A DNA stretch of 8,219 nt, from positions 1 through 8,219 of the forward strand of contig CALPOS020000086.1 of NCBI GenBank assembly GCA_943325255.2, in the 5' to 3' direction. The translations under genes were made by a program, and so were the position numbers. The DNA comes from Sphingobacterium thalpophilum. GTDB taxonomy: Bacteria; Bacteroidota; Bacteroidia; Flavobacteriales; Flavobacteriaceae. Of the stretch, positions 6,146 to 8,219 are shown in pieces. Every line of letters begins with the position of its first letter. The stretch's first letter is position 1. The notes beneath the pieces were generated by a model. That model had not been told where the DNA came from. It saw only the letters and a list, made by a program, of their open reading frames with translations, and did no database searches.

Positions 6146-7195
6146 CTATTCATCGAAAGACAATCTGGTCATAATTGGAAAGTGATCTGAATTGACAAAG
6201 TCCGGAAAGCTCTCGAAACTTTTTACTTTCATACTTGGATCGGCGAAAATATAATCAATCCGAGCTGGATAGTAGCGAAAGTGATACGTATTACCAAAAC
6301 CACTTCCCGCCTCTTCAAACGTATCGTTCAAGTCGCCTTTGATATTCCGATAAACAAATGAATAGGCACTATTATTCATATCGCCACAAATGATAATTGG
6401 ATACTTGCAATCTTTTTTGTGATTCATGATAATCTCAGCTTGTTGCTGCTGCTTTTTGAAGGCAGAGCTAATGCGATTGAAAACCATTTCTGACTTCTGC
6501 TGGTTTATCACGTCGATGTTCTCGGAAATTTCATTGACGTCCGGTGAAATCTTAATCGACTCCAACTGCATATTGTAGACACGAATAATGTCTTTTCCTT
6601 TCTTGATGTCTGCAAAAATGACGGAATTATTTGAATTCGGAAAAGTCAAGTTTCCCTCTTCTATAATCGGAAATTTAGAGAAAATAGCTTGACCGCTTTT
6701 AATTTGATTGCCGTGCATATATACGTAGCGATGCGGATAGACTTTCAAGTCAATTTGCGCTCCTAAAGAATATTCCTGAATGCAAACAATGTCCGGATTC
6801 TTATCATTGATAAAAGTCCGAATATACGTGACCACATCTGTATTGGGCAACCAATTAAAAAGATTAAACAATCGGACATTGTAACTCATGACCACAAAGT
6901 CCTTTTCTTCACTTGGCAAATTGATTGCTGAAAATTTATAAAACTTATTAATAAAAGTTATCCCCATCAATAAGACCAATCCTGAAAGAAAGATTTGCTT
7001 TTTAAACTGAATGAGCCAATAGAGAAAAAACAAGCCATTCAAGATTAAAAACAGCGGCAAAATCAAAGTCAAAACGGAAAGAATCGGAAACAATTTCGGC
7101 GCTAAAAATGGTAAAACATAGGCAAGAAAAGTCAATACAGTCAAAACTATATTGAAGAAAAACATTGCCTTATTGAACCACGATAACCTTTTCAT
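6146..7195 (-). CDS. Membrane-anchored endonuclease/exonuclease/phosphatase (EEP) family protein
   Basis: A 349-aa protein with three predicted N-terminal membrane helices (about 10-30, 38-61, 68-84) followed by an EEP domain from about residue 98, related to DNase I, exonuclease III and Mg-dependent sphingomyelinases. Family motifs: MSYNVRLF (Asn106), DIVCIQE (metal ligand Glu141), GDMN (271-274), ARIDYIF (311-317) and the terminal SDHFP (336-340, catalytic His338). At the position where relatives usually have 'N-x-H-L' with a catalytic-site His, this protein reads NMQLES, with Gln210 (codon 6566-6568 on the + strand, CAG when read in sense). The other core residues are intact, so activity may be retained, altered or lost. 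The substrate cannot be told from sequence. The gene follows the rhomboid gene by 4 nt on the same strand, which implies co-transcription, and converges on the WbqC-like gene. Confidence 0.88.
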   Translation of the reverse strand: MKRLSWFNKAMFFFNIVLTVLTFLAYVLPFLAPKLFPILSVLTLILPLFLILNGLFFLYWLIQFKKQIFLSGLVLLMGITFINKFYKFSAINLPSEEKDFVVMSYNVRLFNLFNWLPNTDVVTYIRTFINDKNPDIVCIQEYSLGAQIDLKVYPHRYVYMHGNQIKSGQAIFSKFPIIEEGNLTFPNSNNSVIFADIKKGKDIIRVYNMQLESIKISPDVNEISENIDVINQQKSEMVFNRISSAFKKQQQQAEIIMNHKKDCKYPIIICGDMNNSAYSFVYRNIKGDLNDTFEEAGSGFGNTYHFRYYPARIDYIFADPSMKVKSFESFPDFVNSDHFPIMTRLSFDE

Positions 7196-7199
7196 TTAA

Positions 7200-8069
7200 T
7201 TATTTCCCAGCTTTAAACAAAAATTCCTTCTCTTCTTTGGTTAGACTATCATAGCCAGATTTACTGATTTTATCTAGAATATCATCGATTTGTTGTTGGG
7301 TTTTATCTTTCGTGACAATCTTCGAAGCAGATTGATTTTGATTTACATTGTAATTGCGATGCACTTTCTTAAAAGGCGTTGTTTTCTTTGGCCTCGAAAA
7401 AGTGACGAACTTATCAAGTATAAATGAAACACCTTTACTTAAATCTGTTCCGCTGACCAATAACTTCACGAATACAAATCCGAAGAAAGCGCCTGCTAAA
7501 TGCGCCACATGTCCTCCTGTGTTTTCTGTAAAAATTTGAATCAAGTCTAACAGCAAAATCACAAAAGTAAACTGCCACAATTTGACATTGCCAATCAACA
7601 ATAATCTTAAATTCATAAACGGAGAATACGTCGCTGTTGCCACTAAAATCGCCATAATAGCGCCTGAAGCTCCAACAATAGCTGAAGTTCTACCTGGCAT
7701 CAAAACGGAATAAAAAAGGATGAATATCAAACCTGAAAAAATACCGCTTAATAAATACAAGCCCAAAAACTGTTTCTGATTGAAGAATGTCAAGAAAATT
7801 CGACCGGCAAAATTCAATACAATCATATTAAACAATAGATGGAAAAAACCAGCGTGAAAAAAGAAATACGAGAGTAAAGTCCATGGTTTGAATAATACTT
7901 CCGTTGCATCCGATGACAAAGCAATCCATGTAGGAAAATCAAAAGCGCCTAATCTGAAACGATAGAAAAGAATCAATGAAAGTAAAAACACGCCACAATT
8001 CCAATAGATGACTTTTTGCTCAAAGCCTCCCATTTTATATTGAATTTTTAAATCGTCTAGTATGTTCAT
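7200..8069 (-). CDS. Rhomboid family intramembrane serine protease with DUF6576-like C-terminal tail
   Basis: A 289-aa polytopic membrane protease. Helices lie at roughly 20-40, 62-90, 101-123, 130-147, 163-180 and 186-206. Catalytic features: HAGFFHLLFNM (72-82) with the oxyanion-side His77 and Asn81, the nucleophile Ser135 in GASGA (133-137), and the base His190 in GGHVAHLAGAFFG. Family members cut transmembrane segments of other proteins; the substrate here is unknown. After the membrane domain a basic, Asn/Gln-rich cytoplasmic linker (about 225-256) leads to a small helical tail, QQQIDDILDKISKSGYDSL-TKEEKEFL (about 258-285), which resembles the DUF6576 tail on Bacteroidota rhomboids. The start ATG (8067-8069) is preceded on its strand by an A-run and then by seven octamer repeats. 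It is the first gene of a likely two-gene unit with the EEP gene 4 nt downstream. Confidence 0.92.
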   Translation of the reverse strand: MNILDDLKIQYKMGGFEQKVIYWNCGVFLLSLILFYRFRLGAFDFPTWIALSSDATEVLFKPWTLLSYFFFHAGFFHLLFNMIVLNFAGRIFLTFFNQKQFLGLYLLSGIFSGLIFILFYSVLMPGRTSAIVGASGAIMAILVATATYSPFMNLRLLLIGNVKLWQFTFVILLLDLIQIFTENTGGHVAHLAGAFFGFVFVKLLVSGTDLSKGVSFILDKFVTFSRPKKTTPFKKVHRNYNVNQNQSASKIVTKDKTQQQIDDILDKISKSGYDSLTKEEKEFLFKAGK

Positions 8070-8071
8070 TT

Positions 8072-8127
8072 TTTAGATTATTAGACCTTTGGATCGTTGG
8101 ATTATTAGATTTTATGACTGTAAGATT
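8072..8127 (-). repeat. Array of seven octamers, RRTCYAAN family, directly upstream of the rhomboid gene
   Basis: Read on the - strand (toward the rhomboid start) in steps of eight: AATCTTAC, AGTCATAA, AATCTAAT, AATCCAAC, GATCCAAA, GGTCTAAT, AATCTAAA. All seven units have TC at positions 3-4 and A at position 7. The array ends two bases before the rhomboid ATG, so it forms most of the likely 5' leader. Confidence 0.6.
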
Positions 8128-8175
8128 TTGAGTTAATTAATAATTTCAAATTCTTGTTTATTGTTTCTTTCCTCT

Positions 8176-8217
8176 CTTCGCTCTTTACTCTTTACTGTTC
8201 ACTCTTCACTCTTTTCT
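8176..8217 (-). repeat. Array of six heptamers, AGTRAAG family
   Basis: Read on the - strand from 8217 downward: AGAAAAG, AGTGAAG, AGTGAAC, AGTAAAG, AGTAAAG, AGCGAAG, all in 7-base phase; an eighth-hand match (AGAGGAA) continues at 8169-8175. The array reaches the end of the window and may extend beyond it. Between it and the octamers (8128-8168) I see only AT-rich sequence, with no clear promoter. Confidence 0.55.
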
Positions 8218-8219
8218 TC

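Overview
The window is a piece of a low-GC chromosome from the Bacteroidota, most probably a Flavobacterium or close relative in the Flavobacteriaceae. Reasons: coding starts are preceded by A-rich leaders without Shine-Dalgarno motifs. The one credible promoter has the Bacteroidota -33/-7 form. The gene content and protein styles (a DUF5683 protein after parB, a short DapB, a LepB with an extra membrane domain, a rhomboid with a DUF6576-like tail) are typical of that family.

Layout, left to right. The window opens inside a short-chain dehydrogenase whose active-site spacing is that of 2,4-dienoyl-CoA reductases (1-572, +). A 270-nt gap follows, holding an imperfect hairpin flanked by inverted short-period repeats, then a candidate promoter. 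Next comes a tight plus-strand cluster: parA, parB, a DUF5683 secreted or membrane protein and dapB, with spacings of 4 nt, 0 nt and a 4-nt overlap. After 63 nt comes lepB (signal peptidase I with an N-terminal membrane domain). After a further 145-nt repeat-filled gap comes a WbqC-like gene. On the minus strand a rhomboid protease gene and a membrane-anchored endonuclease/exonuclease/phosphatase gene form a two-gene unit (4-nt gap) that converges on the WbqC-like gene with one base between the stop codons.

Functionally, these are housekeeping genes: chromosome partition (ParA/ParB), meso-diaminopimelate and lysine synthesis (DapB, feeding peptidoglycan), protein export (LepB) and intramembrane proteolysis (rhomboid). 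Tight spacing suggests co-transcription of parA to dapB, linking segregation with cell-wall precursor supply. No CRISPR array, prophage, transposase, tRNA or rRNA is visible, and I do not see a new multi-gene system.

The most unusual signal is outside the genes. All three larger intergenic gaps contain degenerate tandem repeats that hold a strict 7-base or 8-base phase while the unit sequence varies: AATTAAT-like heptamers (567-601 and 714-748), CGATTAAA-like octamers (5392-5431 and 5454-5517), RRTCYAAN octamers (8072-8127) and AGTRAAG-like heptamers (8176-8217). In two of the gaps the arrays sit as inverted arms around a centre. They resemble in form the heptanucleotide STRR sequences described in cyanobacteria, and they deserve a genome-wide look.
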